Below are positions 33,769-42,912 of a stretch of 64,000 nt of DNA, piece after piece. The stretch spans positions 124,001 through 188,000 of the forward strand of contig NZ_JAGEMK010000006.1 of the NCBI RefSeq assembly GCF_017565425.1. Reading direction: 5' to 3'. The notes beneath the pieces were generated by a model that saw nothing but the letters and a program-made list of their open reading frames with translations, was not told where the DNA came from and searched no databases. Both the position numbers and the translations under genes were made by a program. Numbering within the stretch: the first letter of the stretch is position 1; the number at the start of each line of letters is the position of its first letter. The stretch comes from Actinotalea soli. Its GTDB lineage: Bacteria > Actinomycetota > Actinomycetes > Actinomycetales > Cellulomonadaceae.

Positions 33769-36700
33769 TCAAGCCCGGTGCTCGAGGAGGGAGCGGAGGT
33801 CGGCGAGCTCGTGGTCGACGGCGTCGGCCGGGTCCGTGACGAACAGGAGCATCGCGGGCAGCGAGGTCGCGAAGTAGTCCGTCGTCGGGCGGGCGGCCTC
33901 GAGCCGGGCCACCCGCGCGCGCACGGCGGCCCAGGCGCGCTCGGCCCGCTCCTCCTCCCCCAGCCGGACCTCGGCGACAGCCACGAAGCAGGTACCCCGG
34001 TCGGCCTGACGTGACGGCGTGACGTCGGGGGCCGCGACGTCCTGGCTCGCGGCCTGCCACGCTGCCCGTGCCTCCTCGCCCCGCCCGGCAGCGGCGAGCA
34101 CGTCCCCCCGCACCAGGTGCACCTCGGCCACCGAGTCCAGGGCGTGCCGAGCCTCGCCGAGGGAGAGGGGCGGGTCGAGGGCCGCGTCGGCAGCCTCGAG
34201 GGCGTCGTCGAGCGCGGTGTCCCCCACCTCGAGCCCTGCGCGCGCCATCGCGAGGCAGGCCCGGGTGAAGGCCCCCAGCGCCCTGCCCTCGCCGCCCTCC
34301 CAGGGGTGCAGCGGCCGGCCCGTCACCAGAGCACGGGCCTCGCGGGCGCGCCCGACGGCGGTGAGCAGCTCGGCCCGCTCGACGAGCAGGTCGTCACGGG
34401 CTGCCAGGTGGCGCTCCGCCCCGGCGAGCGCGGCGAGCCGCTCGGCGGGCCCTACCCCGCGACGCCGGGCCAGCTGGTCCCGCTCGACCCAGAGCCGGGC
34501 GTCCTGCGGCGCGAGCTCGACGGCCCGGTCGTAGAGGTCTGCGGCCTCGGCCTCGTCCCCGCCGGTGTTGACCAGCGCCACCGCGGCGTTGCGCAGCAGC
34601 ACCGGGTCGCCGGACCCGCCTGCGAGGGCCGCCCCCTCCAGGGCCTGGCGGAACCGCCACAGCGCCTCGACCGGTCGACGCCGGTCGTAGAGCCACATGC
34701 CCAGCAGCGCGAGGGCTCGCAGGTCGGTCGGGTCCGCCTGCACCGCGGCGAGCAGCGCGTCGTGGTCGCCGAGCCCGGCGGGGAAGGCGTAGCGGTCCTC
34801 GACCTCACGGGCGAGGCGACGACGGTCCGCGGCCTCGGCCCCCCGACCCGCCCGGTCCAGGAGCAGGGCCGCGAGGTAGTGGGCGCAGGGCGCGGCGTTC
34901 CCCGCAGGCCCCGCCGGGACCGCGGCGGCCCGGCCCAGCAGGGCCAGCGCCCGCTCGGTCTCCCCGCTCGCGGCGTGGTCGAGGGCGACGTCGACCAGGA
35001 CGCGGGCGTCGGCCGAGGGCTCGAGGTCGGCGAGGTCCCGGTTCCACGGGTCGAGGGGGTCCAGGGCGAGGGTCGCGGCGAGCCGCGCGGCCGCCTCCTC
35101 CTCGCGGCCCAGCCGACGCAGGAGGACGACCTCGAGGGCCCGGGCGCGCAGGTCCTCGGAGTCGAGCCGGCGTGCCGTCGCGACCACCTCGAGGGCCCTG
35201 CGGTCCCGGCCCGCGCCGGCGTCGAGAAAGGCCATCTGCAGCTGCGCGGCGTGGGCCCATCGGCCGTCCCACGCGGCCTTGGCGAAGGAGTCGTACGCAT
35301 CCTCCGCCCGGTCGAGCCGCGCGAGGGCCAGGCCGCGACGGTAGGAGGCCTCGCCGTCGGCCGGGTTGGGGTTGCGCGCGGTGAGCCGGGCGAGGGCGGC
35401 GTCGAGGTGCTCGAGGGCCCCGGCGTAGTCCCCGTCGCGGTGCAGGGCCGCGCCGAGGGCGACGTTGATCCGCGCGTCCCCCGGGTCTCGTCGCAGGCCC
35501 TCGAGCCAGTAGGACCGCGGGTCCACGGTCGGGTGGCGGTACTGCTCGAGGTGCACACCGGTCAGGTACAGCTCGTCCTGGCTCGGCACGTCGACGGGCT
35601 CGGGCGGCCGGGTCGCGGCCGCCGGCTCGGGGTGGTCACCGGGGCGCGCGCGCTCGGTCCAGCGCAGCAGCTCGTGCCCCGCGTGCTCGACGACGAGGAC
35701 CACGTCCCGCGCGGTGGACCCGCTGGGCACCGAGCAGGTCTCGACCAGCGGGTCCCCCGGGGCCAGGTCGACGGTCCACGTCGCCAGCACCTCGGGCCGC
35801 GCGCCCGGAGGAGCTGCCTCCTCCCGCCCGGCCCGCTCGAGCCGCACCGTCGCCCCGGGCAGCTCCCGCGCGCTCGCGACCCCGACCCGGGCCACGCCGT
35901 CGGCCACCGCGAGGGAGACCGCCGTCTCCCGGGTGGCCTGGTGCGCGGGCCCGATCCGGTGGATCGGGAACCAGTGCTGCGAGAAGGTCCTGGTCTCCCC
36001 GGGCCGCAGGAACGAGAAGTCCGGCTGGTTGTCGGTGAAGACCCCGGCCATGAGCTCGACGTAGGGACCGTCCTCGTCGGTCAGCTGACGGTCCCAGGCC
36101 TGCCCGAAGCCCGCGTTGCCCCAGGTCCACTGCTTCTTGCCGGGGGCGATGCGGCGGTCGGCCCAGTGCACGAACCCCGCCTGGACGTGGTGGTCGTACC
36201 CGCCGAAGAAGTCGTCCTGGGTCTCGAGCACCATGTAAGAGGTCGGCACCGGGATGTTCCGGAACAGGTCGAGGCGGTCCGCCTCGGGGTCCTCCGGGGT
36301 GACCCTCGCCGGGTAGTCGATCCCGTAGTACGGCCGGTCGGCACGGGGGAAGGCCGTGATGGCGCGGCGGGCGTGGTCGGCCACGTACCGCACGTCGGTG
36401 GGGAAGAAGGACTGGTAGCCGTCGTGGGCCCGGGCCGCGACGTTGGCCCACCACATGACGGTCTGGACGTCCTCGGTGCGGTTGTGCAGCCGGACCACGA
36501 GCTCGAGGGTCGCGAGGTCGGGGTGCAGCCGGATCCCGTGCATGCCCTTCATCCGGGCGAAGGGGTCGTGGTCCGAGCACCAGACGGTCACCGCGCCGTC
36601 CTCGTGCTCCTCGACCTGCGTGGCGACCGGGAGGAAGGTGGTCGGCCGGTGGTGCTGGGGCCAGTTGAGCTCGAGGCCCCCCGAGATCCACGGCCCCGCG

Positions 36701-37077
36701 AGCCCGACGAGCGCGGGCTTGATCACGCGGTTGCGGTAGAAGAGGTCGTACCCCGCGGCCTTGTCCCACGCGACGTGCACCCGCCCGCCGAGCTCGGGCA
36801 TGACCACGAGCCGCAGCCAGCGGTTCTCCAGGTGGACGGCCTCCCAGGCGCGGGGCTCGGCGCGGTCCGCCACCCCGTCGACGAAGGGCAGCGGGTACAC
36901 CCGGCCGCTGGCCCCCTGGTAGACCCGGCGCTCGAGGAACATCGGGTAGCGCTCGGGCTCGGCCGGGGCGTAGGTCGGCAGGGTGACCGGCTGGCGCCAG
37001 GCCACCGCGCCCCCCGCGGCCAGGCGCTCGCGCAGCTCGGCAGGAGGGTCGGGCAGGAGGTCAACGCTGTCGTCCAC
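33769..37077 (-). CDS. DUF5107 domain protein with tetratricopeptide repeats
   Basis: This 1,102-residue protein has an N-terminal galactose-mutarotase-like beta domain (DUF5107): RVYQGASGRVYPLPFVDG, LVVMPELGGRVHVAWDKAAGYDLFYRN, and WPQHHRP. A long alpha-helical half follows, with TPR-like units rich in Ala, Leu and Arg (for example GDARINVALGAALHRDGDYAGALEHLDAAL, starting at about residue 540). No signal peptide. Proteins of this kind sit in plant-polysaccharide loci, with unknown activity. I chose GTG at 37077: it stands 7 nt after a TAGGTT -10 element, and longer frames would run over the divergent AraC gene. Confidence 0.85.
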   Translation of the reverse strand: MDDSVDLLPDPPAELRERLAAGGAVAWRQPVTLPTYAPAEPERYPMFLERRVYQGASGRVYPLPFVDGVADRAEPRAWEAVHLENRWLRLVVMPELGGRVHVAWDKAAGYDLFYRNRVIKPALVGLAGPWISGGLELNWPQHHRPTTFLPVATQVEEHEDGAVTVWCSDHDPFARMKGMHGIRLHPDLATLELVVRLHNRTEDVQTVMWWANVAARAHDGYQSFFPTDVRYVADHARRAITAFPRADRPYYGIDYPARVTPEDPEADRLDLFRNIPVPTSYMVLETQDDFFGGYDHHVQAGFVHWADRRIAPGKKQWTWGNAGFGQAWDRQLTDEDGPYVELMAGVFTDNQPDFSFLRPGETRTFSQHWFPIHRIGPAHQATRETAVSLAVADGVARVGVASARELPGATVRLERAGREEAAPPGARPEVLATWTVDLAPGDPLVETCSVPSGSTARDVVLVVEHAGHELLRWTERARPGDHPEPAAATRPPEPVDVPSQDELYLTGVHLEQYRHPTVDPRSYWLEGLRRDPGDARINVALGAALHRDGDYAGALEHLDAALARLTARNPNPADGEASYRRGLALARLDRAEDAYDSFAKAAWDGRWAHAAQLQMAFLDAGAGRDRRALEVVATARRLDSEDLRARALEVVLLRRLGREEEAAARLAATLALDPLDPWNRDLADLEPSADARVLVDVALDHAASGETERALALLGRAAAVPAGPAGNAAPCAHYLAALLLDRAGRGAEAADRRRLAREVEDRYAFPAGLGDHDALLAAVQADPTDLRALALLGMWLYDRRRPVEALWRFRQALEGAALAGGSGDPVLLRNAAVALVNTGGDEAEAADLYDRAVELAPQDARLWVERDQLARRRGVGPAERLAALAGAERHLAARDDLLVERAELLTAVGRAREARALVTGRPLHPWEGGEGRALGAFTRACLAMARAGLEVGDTALDDALEAADAALDPPLSLGEARHALDSVAEVHLVRGDVLAAAGRGEEARAAWQAASQDVAAPDVTPSRQADRGTCFVAVAEVRLGEEERAERAWAAVRARVARLEAARPTTDYFATSLPAMLLFVTDPADAVDHELADLRSLLEHRA

Positions 37078-37084
37078 GAGGTCG

Positions 37085-37090
37085 AACCTA
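37085..37090 (-). promoter_or_regulatory. -10 element of a probable leaderless DUF5107 transcript
   Basis: On the minus strand TAGGTT is followed by 7 nt and the GTG at 37077. No ribosome site is present, which supports that start. Confidence 0.45.
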
Positions 37091-37152
37091 GGCGCGGGCC
37101 CGGCGGTGCGGAATGGTCGGTCATCCACCCGCCCTGGACGATCCGCTGCTGC

Positions 37153-37158
37153 TACGGT
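37153..37158 (+). promoter_or_regulatory. -10 element of a probable leaderless AraC transcript
   Basis: TACGGT is followed by 7 nt and the ATG at 37166. With the opposing TAGGTT it makes a compact divergent promoter in under 90 bp. Confidence 0.45.
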
Positions 37159-37165
37159 CCCGACC

Positions 37166-38029
37166 ATGGCCCTGCGCGACGGATTCGAGAACCAACGGCT
37201 GTGCGTGGTGCCCCGCCCGCTCGTGACGGCGGCCCTGGCCCGGCCCATCACCCGGCGGCTCGTGGTGAGCGACGCCGGCTGGTTCCCGCGAGCGGCTGAC
37301 CACGCCCGCGAGCGCCCGCGTGGCACCGAGGAGACGATCGTCATCGTGTGCATGGCCGGGGCCGGCTGGGCTCACCTGGGCGGGGCGCGGCACCGGATCG
37401 GGGCGGGGAACGCCCTGCTGATCCCGGCCGGCGAGCCGCACGCCTACGGCGCCTCGGAGATCGAGCCCTGGACGATCTGGTGGTGCCACCTGCGCGGGAC
37501 GGACCTGCGCGAGCTGGTGGCCGGCACGGGGGCGACGACGGAGCGCCCGGTCATCCCGCTGCGTGCCGTGGACCGCGCGGTCGCCCTCCTCGACGAGATC
37601 GTCAGCAACCTCGAGCGGGACCAGTCCCCCGCCCGCCTGCTCGGCACCGCCGGGGTGGCGTGGAACCTGCTCACCCTGCTCGCCACCGACCAGCTGACCG
37701 GGGTGCGCGGGGACCCGCTCGAGCGCGCGATGAGCTACCTGGCGGAGCGTCTCGACAGCCCCATCACCGTCGCGGACCTCGCGGCCCTGGTCGGGGTCTC
37801 GCCCTCGCACCTGAGCGCCCTGGTCCACCGCGCGACCGGCGGTGGGGTGATCGCCCACCACACGGCCCTGCGCATGGCCCGCGCCCGGCACCTGCTGGAC
37901 ACCACCGACCAGGCCGTCAGGGTCGTGGCCCGCGAGGTGGGCTACACCGACCCCTTCTACTTCTCGCGGCTCTTCCGCCGCACCCACGGCGAGAGCCCCT
38001 CGCAGTACCGCGCCCACCACAAGGGCTGA
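37166..38029 (+). CDS. AraC-family transcriptional regulator
   Basis: A 287-residue activator with an N-terminal cupin-like sugar-sensing domain (GTEETIVIVCMAGAGWAHLGGARHRI, LLIPAGEPHAYG, WTIWWCHLRG). Its C-terminal AraC double helix-turn-helix is around ITVADLAALVGVSPSHLSALVHRATG and VVAREVGYTDPFYFSRLFRRTHGESPSQYR. It is divergent from the DUF5107 gene and convergent with the cellulase-like gene, 9 bp apart. The most likely targets are the DUF5107 gene and the ABC-transporter operon next door. Confidence 0.92.
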   Translation: MALRDGFENQRLCVVPRPLVTAALARPITRRLVVSDAGWFPRAADHARERPRGTEETIVIVCMAGAGWAHLGGARHRIGAGNALLIPAGEPHAYGASEIEPWTIWWCHLRGTDLRELVAGTGATTERPVIPLRAVDRAVALLDEIVSNLERDQSPARLLGTAGVAWNLLTLLATDQLTGVRGDPLERAMSYLAERLDSPITVADLAALVGVSPSHLSALVHRATGGGVIAHHTALRMARARHLLDTTDQAVRVVAREVGYTDPFYFSRLFRRTHGESPSQYRAHHKG

Positions 38030-38038
38030 CCTGCCGCC

Positions 38039-39352
38039 TCAGGCGCGCAGGATCTCCCCGGTGACCCGCTGCTGCCAGGCGACGTCGGCCCACATCGGGT
38101 GGTGCGGGGCGGCGTTGGAGGAGAGGACCATCCCCCACACCCCGTGCTCGAGGGCCGTGGCGACCCCGAGCTCGGCGAGGTCGGTGCCCACCGGGCCCTC
38201 CTCGAACTGGCCGTCGCGCGGGGTGTAGCCCACCCAGCCCTCGCCGATCACGGTCGGCACCCCACGCCGTCGGGCCCAGGCGGTGACCGCGACGACGCGG
38301 GAGGTGATCTCGCGCTGCATCGCGAGCCGGTGCTCTCCGTAGTGGGCGTAGAGCCAGCCGTCCCACCGTCGCGGGTCGATCCAGTCGTAGCCGTAGACCA
38401 TCTGGTCGGTCACGACGGTGGCCTCGAGCTTCCACGCCGCGGGCCGGCCGTACTCGGCCAGGCTCGGGGCGTCCTGGCGCAGCAGTCCGCGCAGCGTGGC
38501 GTTCGGGAAGCCCTCGTCCCCCGCCCCGCGGATGTCGATCTGCTGCTGCAGGGCGTCGAGCACCCCGTAGGCGTACACGTGGAACTGGGCGACCTGCAGG
38601 GTCGGGCTGGCCGCGGCCATGTCCAGGTGCGGGGGCTTGCCGTAGCTCGCCGTCACCAGCTGCCCCGGGTGCTCGTCCGCGACCTGCTCGACGGCCCGCT
38701 CCCCGGCCCCGGCGAGGGCCGGCAGCAGGGAGAAGTCGACCTCGTTGTGGATCTCGGTGAAAGCCACCGCGTCGGCCAGGCCGTGCTCGGCGAGCACCTC
38801 GAGCATGCGGCTCGTGGCCCGGCCCAGCACCGCGTAGCGCTCCTCGAGGGGTACCGCGTGGAGGGCCTCGAACCACGCGGGGTCGGCCGCGAAGGCCGGG
38901 GACTGCTGGTACTCCCAGCTCGCGAGGATCACGACGACGCCGTGCCGGCGTGCGGTGGCCACCAGCTCGAGGAAGCGGGCCCGCAGGTCGAGGCGGTATC
39001 CCCCCGCGGCGTCGTACCAGCGGGTGCCCTGGCCGTAGCTGCCGTACCCCGGCGAGGTGCCCAGGCCCTCGACCGGCAGGTCCGTCGCGAGCCCGTCGAG
39101 ACCGAGGTCACCGAAGAGCAGCACGGGGGCCGCGCAGATGCGCACCGCGTTGTAGCCGCGGTGCACGGTCTGGGCGAAGGCCTCGTCGAGGTCGCGGTAG
39201 GGCTCGCCGGGCGCGGCGCGGGTGTACCAGGAGAAGTCCCACAGGCAGACCGTGAGCCGACCGGGCAGGTGGTCGGGGACCGGCCCGGTCAGGCCCGTGG
39301 TGGCCGGTCCGGGCTCGTGCCCCGAGCCGAGGAACCGCGTGCTGCCGGTCAT
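38039..39352 (-). CDS. Cellulase-like TIM-barrel protein
   Basis: This 437-residue protein resembles the sugar-binding cellulase-like family (PF12876 type). It starts RLTVCLWDFSWYTRAAPGEPYRDLDEAF and carries possible catalytic glutamates in AFTEIHNEVDF (acid/base candidate) and TVIGEGWVGYTP (nucleophile candidate). It has no signal peptide, so any hydrolysis would be intracellular. It is the last gene of an operon with a sugar-binding lipoprotein and two permeases and should act on what they import. The substrate is unknown. ATG at 39352 is 2 bp from the permease stop. Confidence 0.75.
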   Translation of the reverse strand: MTGSTRFLGSGHEPGPATTGLTGPVPDHLPGRLTVCLWDFSWYTRAAPGEPYRDLDEAFAQTVHRGYNAVRICAAPVLLFGDLGLDGLATDLPVEGLGTSPGYGSYGQGTRWYDAAGGYRLDLRARFLELVATARRHGVVVILASWEYQQSPAFAADPAWFEALHAVPLEERYAVLGRATSRMLEVLAEHGLADAVAFTEIHNEVDFSLLPALAGAGERAVEQVADEHPGQLVTASYGKPPHLDMAAASPTLQVAQFHVYAYGVLDALQQQIDIRGAGDEGFPNATLRGLLRQDAPSLAEYGRPAAWKLEATVVTDQMVYGYDWIDPRRWDGWLYAHYGEHRLAMQREITSRVVAVTAWARRRGVPTVIGEGWVGYTPRDGQFEEGPVGTDLAELGVATALEHGVWGMVLSSNAAPHHPMWADVAWQQRVTGEILRA

Positions 39353-39354
39353 GC

Positions 39355-40293
39355 TCACCCCTTCGTCGCGCCGGCGGTCAGTCCAGCACGCCAGAAGCGC
39401 TGGAGCGAGACCATCACGCCGACCAGGAACAGGGCCGAGACGGCCGAGCCCGTCACGACCAGCGTGTAGAAGTTCGGGTCCCGCTGGATCTGGGAGTTCC
39501 ACAGGGTCAGGCCCAGGGTCACCGGGAAGGTCCGGGTGTCGTTGAGCATCACCAGGGGCAGCAGGTAGTTGTTCCAGATCGCGACGAACTGGAACAGGAA
39601 GATCGTGACCAGGGCCGGGGTCATCATGCGGCTCGCGATCGTGAGGAAGATGCGGACCTCCCCGGCGCCGTCGAGCCGTGCGGCCTCGATCACCTCCTCG
39701 GGCACCGCGCTGGTCGCGTAGATGCGTCCCAGGTACACCCCGAACGGGCTGACCATGCTGGGCAGCAGCACGCTCCAGTACGTGCCGGTGAGGCCGACCG
39801 TGTTGAGCAGGAAGTACAGCGGCAGGGCGATCACGGTCGCGGGCATCAGCACCCCGCCCAGGATCGTCGCGAACAGCAGCTCCTTGCCCCGGAACTGGTA
39901 GATCGCCAGGGCATACCCGCAGGCGGCGCTCATCGCCATGGCGACCAGGGCACCCACCCCCGAGTACACGAGGCTGTTGCCGAGCCACCGCAGGAAGGCC
40001 CCGCCGTCCTGGCCCATCAGGCGGCTCAGGTTGGCCCCCAGCTGGGGGCTGTCGGAGAACCACAGCCCGAAGGTCGAGAACAGGTCCCCCGGGCTCTTGG
40101 TCGCCGAGAGCAGCACCCAGACCATCGGCAGCATGAAGTACACGGCGGCCAGCATGAGCACAGCCATCACCGCGGTCGAGCCGAGCCATGCGGTGCGCGG
40201 GGTGCCGGCCGGGGGACGCGGGCGCCGTGGGCCACGGGTGGCCCGCGGGTCCCGAGGGGCCTGGGGAGGACGTGGCGCCTGGGTGGTCACCAT
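39355..40293 (-). CDS. Sugar ABC transporter permease (MalG type), second system
   Basis: A 312-residue permease with a Pro/Arg-rich N-terminus (about 1-38), six helices and an EAA loop (EVIEAARLDGAGEVRIFLTIASRMMTP). ATG at 40293 overlaps the upstream permease by 7 bp; GTG at 40290 is an alternative. With the next permease and the binding protein it forms a CUT1-class importer lacking its own ATPase gene. Confidence 0.92.
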   Translation of the reverse strand: MVTTQAPRPPQAPRDPRATRGPRRPRPPAGTPRTAWLGSTAVMAVLMLAAVYFMLPMVWVLLSATKSPGDLFSTFGLWFSDSPQLGANLSRLMGQDGGAFLRWLGNSLVYSGVGALVAMAMSAACGYALAIYQFRGKELLFATILGGVLMPATVIALPLYFLLNTVGLTGTYWSVLLPSMVSPFGVYLGRIYATSAVPEEVIEAARLDGAGEVRIFLTIASRMMTPALVTIFLFQFVAIWNNYLLPLVMLNDTRTFPVTLGLTLWNSQIQRDPNFYTLVVTGSAVSALFLVGVMVSLQRFWRAGLTAGATKG

Positions 40294-41210
40294 GCTCGGT
40301 TGCCCTTCCTGTTGACCAGCCGGAGGAACCCGAAGGAGGCCACGAAGGCCATCACCGCGACGATGACCGCCATGGCTGCCGCCAGGTTCGCGTTGCCGTA
40401 GGAGAAGGCCTGGTTGTAGGCGGCCAGGTTCGGGGTGAAGTCGGAGTTGATGGCCGTGGTGAGGGGGCGCAGGATGAGCGGCTCGACGAAGAGCTGCAGG
40501 GTCCCGATGATCGTGAAGACCGTGACGAGGATGATCGAGGGCCGCAGCAGCGGGAGCTTGATCCGCCAGATGGTCTGCCACTCCCCCGCGCCGTCGATCG
40601 AGGCGGCCTCGTACAGCTCGGCGGGGACGGCCTGCAGGGCCGCGACGAGGATCAGCATGTTGTAGCCCGCGAACCCCCACAGCGCGATGTTCGCGATCGC
40701 GAAGAGCACGGTGTCCGAGCTGAGCGGGGTCAGGTCGATGCCGACGCCGCGCAGGCCCTGGAGCACCGGGCTCGTGGCCGGGATGTAGAGGAAGCCCCAC
40801 AGCAGGGCGGCGATCACGCCGGGGACCCCGTAGGGCATGAAGAAGACCACCCGGAACACCCGGGGGAACCGCGCCTTGCCCGACTCCAGGAGCAGTGCCA
40901 GCCCCAGGGCGGTGCCGACCATCATCGGCACCAGGATCACCGAGAAGAGCAGCAGCCGGCCCAGGCTCTCGACGAACACCGGGGTGCTCAGGGCCTGCAC
41001 GTAGTTGTCGAGGGCCACGAAGACCCGCTCGGGCGGGCCGAGGCCCAGGCCGCTGCTGCGCCTCGTGAACAAGCTGTCCACGAGGGCGTAGCCGATCGGG
41101 GCGACGAAGAACGCCAGGAAGAACAGGACGAAGGGGCCGATGAGGGTCACCGCCGCGCCGCCGTGGCGCTGGGCGCGACCACGGCGGCGGGCGACGGGTG
41201 CAGCGGTCAT
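40287..41210 (-). CDS. Sugar ABC transporter permease (MalF type), second system
   Basis: A 307-residue permease with six helices and an EAA loop (LYEAASIDGAGEWQTIWRIKLPLLRP). The cytoplasmic N-terminus is basic (ARRRGRAQRHG). The ATG at 41210 lies 2 bp after the binding-protein stop, and the 3' end overlaps the partner permease by 7 bp, so the four genes at 38039-42571 form one tight operon. Confidence 0.92.
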   Translation of the reverse strand: MTAAPVARRRGRAQRHGGAAVTLIGPFVLFFLAFFVAPIGYALVDSLFTRRSSGLGLGPPERVFVALDNYVQALSTPVFVESLGRLLLFSVILVPMMVGTALGLALLLESGKARFPRVFRVVFFMPYGVPGVIAALLWGFLYIPATSPVLQGLRGVGIDLTPLSSDTVLFAIANIALWGFAGYNMLILVAALQAVPAELYEAASIDGAGEWQTIWRIKLPLLRPSIILVTVFTIIGTLQLFVEPLILRPLTTAINSDFTPNLAAYNQAFSYGNANLAAAMAVIVAVMAFVASFGFLRLVNRKGNRAW

Positions 41211-41212
41211 CC

Positions 41213-42571
41213 TCAGTCCGCGACGTTGATGCCGCGCTGCTCGAGGGCGGCGCGCATGTCCGCCTCGGTCGCCGCGTAGGCCTCGGTCAGGTCGGTCCCG
41301 TCCTCGACCGCGGTGCTGACGTTGTCGGTCAGGCTCGCGTAGAGGGTCGAGACCAGCGGGGGCCAGGTCCAGGACGTGTCCACCGCGGCGTCGGCCTCGG
41401 CGAAGACCTCCCAGATGTTCTGCCCGCCGTAGAAGTCGAAGACCTCGGGGTCGTCCTGCAGCGAGTCGATCTGCGAGGTGTCGGCGATCGCGGGCCACCC
41501 CGCCCCCACGCTGGTGAGGATGCTGACGCTCTCGGGGTCGCTGTTGAGCCACAGCGCGAACTCGGCGGCCTCGGCCGGGTGCTCGGTCCCGCGCAGCACG
41601 ACGCTCGAGGAGCCGCCGTCCCAGGTGGCCGAGACGAGCTCGCCGCCCTCCTCCCACTGCGGGACGTGCGCGACCCCCCAGGAGCCCGCGGTCTCCGGGG
41701 CGGTGCCCCGGACGATCGCGTCGGCCCAGGAGCCCGAGATCCAGCTCAGCACGTTCCCGTTCTGGATGTCCGCGTTCCACTCGCTCGACATGTCGGCCTC
41801 GATCTTGACGAGGTCCTCGTCGATCATGCGCTGCCAGAGCTCGGCGACCCGGGTGGTGCTCTCGTCGGTCAGGTCGACCTGCCAGGCGTCCCCCTCGACC
41901 GTGAACCACTGGGCCCCCGACTGCTGGGCCAGGCCGGTCATCCACGGGGACTGGTTGAAGGCGAAGGCCGCGATGTAGCGGTCGGGGTCGGAGGCACGGA
42001 CGACCTGGGCGGCATCGTAGAACTGGTCCCAGGTCTCGGGGGCCTCGAGGCCGAGCTCGGTGAAGATGTCCTCGCGGTAGAACATGCCCAGCGGACCCGC
42101 GGCCTGCGGCACGGCGTAGACCCGCTCGTCGAACACCCCGGTCTGCCACTGCCACGCGGTGAAGGTGTCGGCGTGGTCGGCCGTGTCCTCGGTGATGTCC
42201 TCGAGGGCGTCGGCCAGGAGGAAGTCCGCGACCGAGCTGTACCCGACCTGGGCGACGTCGGCGGCGTTGCCCGCCTCGACGGCCGAGATCATCGTCGCGT
42301 AACCGCCGTCGGGCCCGGCCGTGATGGTCTCGAGCTCGACGTGGATGTCGTCGTGGGCGGCGTTGAAGGCGTCGACCGCCTGGTCGATGTTGGGCACCCA
42401 GGACTGGAAGGTGAGCTCGACGGGTTCCCCCGACGACGTCCCGTCCTCCTGCGCGGGACCGTCGGATGGATCATCGGACGAGCAGGCCGCCAGGACGAGG
42501 ACCAGGGCACCGGCGGCTGCGCCGACAGCCACCCTCCTCGAGCGGCGGGGCTGGGGGGACCTGCGAAGCAT
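41213..42571 (-). CDS. Sugar-binding lipoprotein, second ABC system
   Basis: This 452-residue family 1 solute-binding protein has a signal peptide after an Arg-rich start (RRSPQPRRSRR), with lipobox LVLVLAACSSD. The mature part shows VELTFQSWVPNIDQAVDAFNAAHDDIHVELETI and SWISGSWADAIVRGTAP. It is the first gene of the operon ending in the cellulase-like protein. Unlike the other two systems, I see no LacI palindrome upstream. The ligand cannot be predicted. Confidence 0.92.
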   Translation of the reverse strand: MLRRSPQPRRSRRVAVGAAAGALVLVLAACSSDDPSDGPAQEDGTSSGEPVELTFQSWVPNIDQAVDAFNAAHDDIHVELETITAGPDGGYATMISAVEAGNAADVAQVGYSSVADFLLADALEDITEDTADHADTFTAWQWQTGVFDERVYAVPQAAGPLGMFYREDIFTELGLEAPETWDQFYDAAQVVRASDPDRYIAAFAFNQSPWMTGLAQQSGAQWFTVEGDAWQVDLTDESTTRVAELWQRMIDEDLVKIEADMSSEWNADIQNGNVLSWISGSWADAIVRGTAPETAGSWGVAHVPQWEEGGELVSATWDGGSSSVVLRGTEHPAEAAEFALWLNSDPESVSILTSVGAGWPAIADTSQIDSLQDDPEVFDFYGGQNIWEVFAEADAAVDTSWTWPPLVSTLYASLTDNVSTAVEDGTDLTEAYAATEADMRAALEQRGINVAD

Positions 42572-42912
42572 CGTTGCTCCCTTGAGTCGTGGTCAGCGAG
42601 GGCCGGCCTGCGAAGGTGCGACCGGCGTCGTTCCCGGACGACGCTAGGCGCTGCGCTCGGCGACCGACATGGGCGAATCCCTCTCTCGCCTGGAGGATCC
42701 GACGGTCGTTCCGGCGGCCCCGGCCCACGCCCGCGAGCTGCGTCATCCGGAGCGCCGCACCTCGCGACAGCCCAGGCCGAGCACCAGCAGCAGGGCCGCA
42801 CGGGTGAACTCCGGACATACCCCTCATCTCCCGCAGACCGGAGTCGATCCAGATTCCACGTGGCTCGTCGTCACCCCCCTGCCTGACGTCCCCGCCCCCC
42901 CCAGGAGCTCCC
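42572..42912. other. Intergenic region upstream of second ABC operon and chemoreceptor
   Basis: 341 bp between divergent genes. Small frames here do not look coding. I find no LacI-type palindrome and no clear -35/-10 pair. An AGGAG ribosome site precedes the chemoreceptor ATG. It must carry promoters in both directions that I cannot define. Confidence 0.6.
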
